Source of the DNA: Ignavibacteriales bacterium
GTDB taxonomy: Bacteria > Bacteroidota > Ignavibacteria > Ignavibacteriales > Melioribacteraceae
Direction of reading: 5' to 3'
DNA: 61,958 nucleotides
Assembly: GCA_020061355.1 (NCBI GenBank)
Contig: JAGUYK010000027.1
Location: 1 to 61,958, forward strand
Shown here: one piece after another, positions 61,179 through 61,958 of the stretch
Layout of the letters: every line of letters begins with the position of its first letter
Numbering within the stretch: position 1 is the stretch's first letter
Notes under the pieces: generated by a model
Database searches by the model: none
Seen by the model: the letters and a program-made list of their open reading frames with translations, nothing else
What the model was told of the DNA's origin: nothing
Program-made: the position numbers and the translations under genes

Positions 61179-61898
61179 TCATGCTTTATCCAGATGTAGC
61201 GATTTGAGAACTTCATTCTTATAATTCCTGCTAATGGGTAGCTCTTTTTTCCCAATCTCAATCGTGGATTTACTGACCGCATCAATTCTATTAATTGAAA
61301 CAATATACGAACGGTGAATTCTTAAAAATGATTTTTTCGGAAGCTGGTCTTCAAAATAACTAATTAATTGTTTTGTAATAATTTTTTGATCCTTAAGGTA
61401 AATAATAACATAATCCTTAAGACTTTCTATATACAAAATCTCATCGAGATGTACTTTCTGCACTTTTCTATTAGCTTTAACATATATAAACAGCTTATCG
61501 AGAGAAAGGGTATTTCCTTCATATTTAATAGGAGCCGGACTTTTAACAAGCTGATAATATTTATCTACTGCCTTCAGGAATCTTTCGAATGATATTGGTT
61601 TAAGAAGATAGTCTACAACATTAAGTTCGAAGCCTTCTATGGCATATTTTCTAAACGCAGTGGTCAATATAACTTTAGGCGGATTATTAAGAGATTTTAA
61701 AAAGTCCAGTCCGCTAACTTGTGGCATTTGGATATCTAAAAAAATAAGATCCACATTTTCACTCTGCAGCAGATGGAAAGCTTCAACTGCATTTTTGCAT
61801 TTAGCAGTAAGTTGAAGGTCTGGCATTTTTTTGATGTACATTTCTAAAATATCAGCGGCAATCGGCTCATCTTCAACTATTATACACTTTGTCTTCAT
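61179..61898 (-). CDS. LytTR-family response regulator
   Basis: 239 residues. The receiver domain (about 1-120) has EDEP and the phospho-Asp in DLIFLDIQMPQVSG, with YLLKPISFERF as switch. The C-terminal LytTR DNA-binding domain (about 140-235) has IFVKANRKVQKV in variant form, ILYIESLKDYVIIYL, and FLRIHRSYIVSINRID. In Bacteroidota these pair with LytS/His_kinase-type membrane kinases, and a kinase tail probably lies just upstream at the window edge. Targets unknown. Confidence 0.95.
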   Translation of the reverse strand: MKTKCIIVEDEPIAADILEMYIKKMPDLQLTAKCKNAVEAFHLLQSENVDLIFLDIQMPQVSGLDFLKSLNNPPKVILTTAFRKYAIEGFELNVVDYLLKPISFERFLKAVDKYYQLVKSPAPIKYEGNTLSLDKLFIYVKANRKVQKVHLDEILYIESLKDYVIIYLKDQKIITKQLISYFEDQLPKKSFLRIHRSYIVSINRIDAVSKSTIEIGKKELPISRNYKNEVLKSLHLDKA

Positions 61899-61902
61899 AA
61901 AT

Positions 61903-61958
61903 TTATAGGATTAGTTTTAGTAACACTGTGAATGATAATTCGTTTTCCTCGGTTGATA
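61903..61958 (-). CDS. possible C-terminal end of the partner sensor kinase (partial)
   Basis: On the minus strand one frame from the window edge reads STEENELSFTVLLKL-IL and stops at 61903, five bases before the LytTR start. The alternating hydrophobic end resembles the last strand of a His_kinase/HATPase domain, and position fits, but only 17 codons are visible and another frame is also open. Confidence 0.3.
   Translation of the reverse strand, partial: STEENELSFTVLLKLIL

Noticed and set aside
1-61958. CRISPR array, rRNA operon or prophage
   Set aside because: No regularly spaced direct repeats, rRNA-like sequence or phage structural genes were seen; the palindromes are scattered and of different families.

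Overview
The window looks like a chromosomal segment of an AT-rich bacterium of the Bacteroidota/Ignavibacteriota (FCB) side of the tree. Signs are the secreted tricorn-type and DPP-IV peptidases, a zinc metalloprotease of the Bacteroidota DUF5117/DUF4953 type, a Reg_prop/Y_Y_Y sensor kinase, a TonB-dependent receptor with a carboxypeptidase-regulatory N-domain, DUF5362, and promoters fitting TTTG-N20-TAnnTTTG. The taxonomic call is inference from family content, not from a marker gene.

Layout. 1-34 kb holds mostly single genes for secreted or envelope proteins: peptidases, a sortilin/BNR-repeat protein, lipoproteins and a TonB receptor. Among them are two histidine kinase/response regulator pairs, an AlaX-like editing protein, tRNA-Ala(CGC), a Cys-containing CDF-like transporter and a membrane pyrophosphatase preceded in transcription by nothing obvious and followed by a His-rich duplicated helical protein. 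Two REP-associated tyrosine transposases (RAYTs) are present: one cut by the window edge, one interrupted by two in-frame stops. Hairpin repeats lie inside or beside both, and further REP-like palindromes sit in many gaps.

34-36 kb is a small regulatory patch: a PAS protein, a DUF4342 protein, and an ArsR-DUF2087 regulator followed by a GIY-YIG protein. Its promoter is bracketed by two near-identical 18-bp dyads.

36-57.4 kb is the most notable region. It is a molybdenum-hydroxylase gene island resembling the E. coli yge/ygf/xdh cluster, which has been linked to anaerobic purine (urate) catabolism. It encodes a two-subunit xanthine dehydrogenase (XdhA/XdhB), a second three-subunit Mo hydroxylase, SsnA- and hydantoinase/allantoinase-type amidohydrolases, YgeW carbamoyltransferase, YgeY hydrolase, YgfK, XdhC- and MocA-type cofactor proteins, and two fold-type II PLP enzymes. 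All genes but ygfK are on the minus strand, many with 4-bp overlaps. A perfect 10-7-10 dyad lies just upstream of xdhA. No recognisable ygeX (diaminopropionate ammonia-lyase) or carbamate kinase is seen; the two PLP enzymes occupy the places where a YgeX-like step would be expected.

57.5-60.8 kb carries a Na+/solute symporter, an aldose-epimerase-like protein and two small proteins. With galK at the other end of the island, galactose-type sugar genes flank the purine genes. The window ends with a LytTR response regulator and probably the tail of its kinase.
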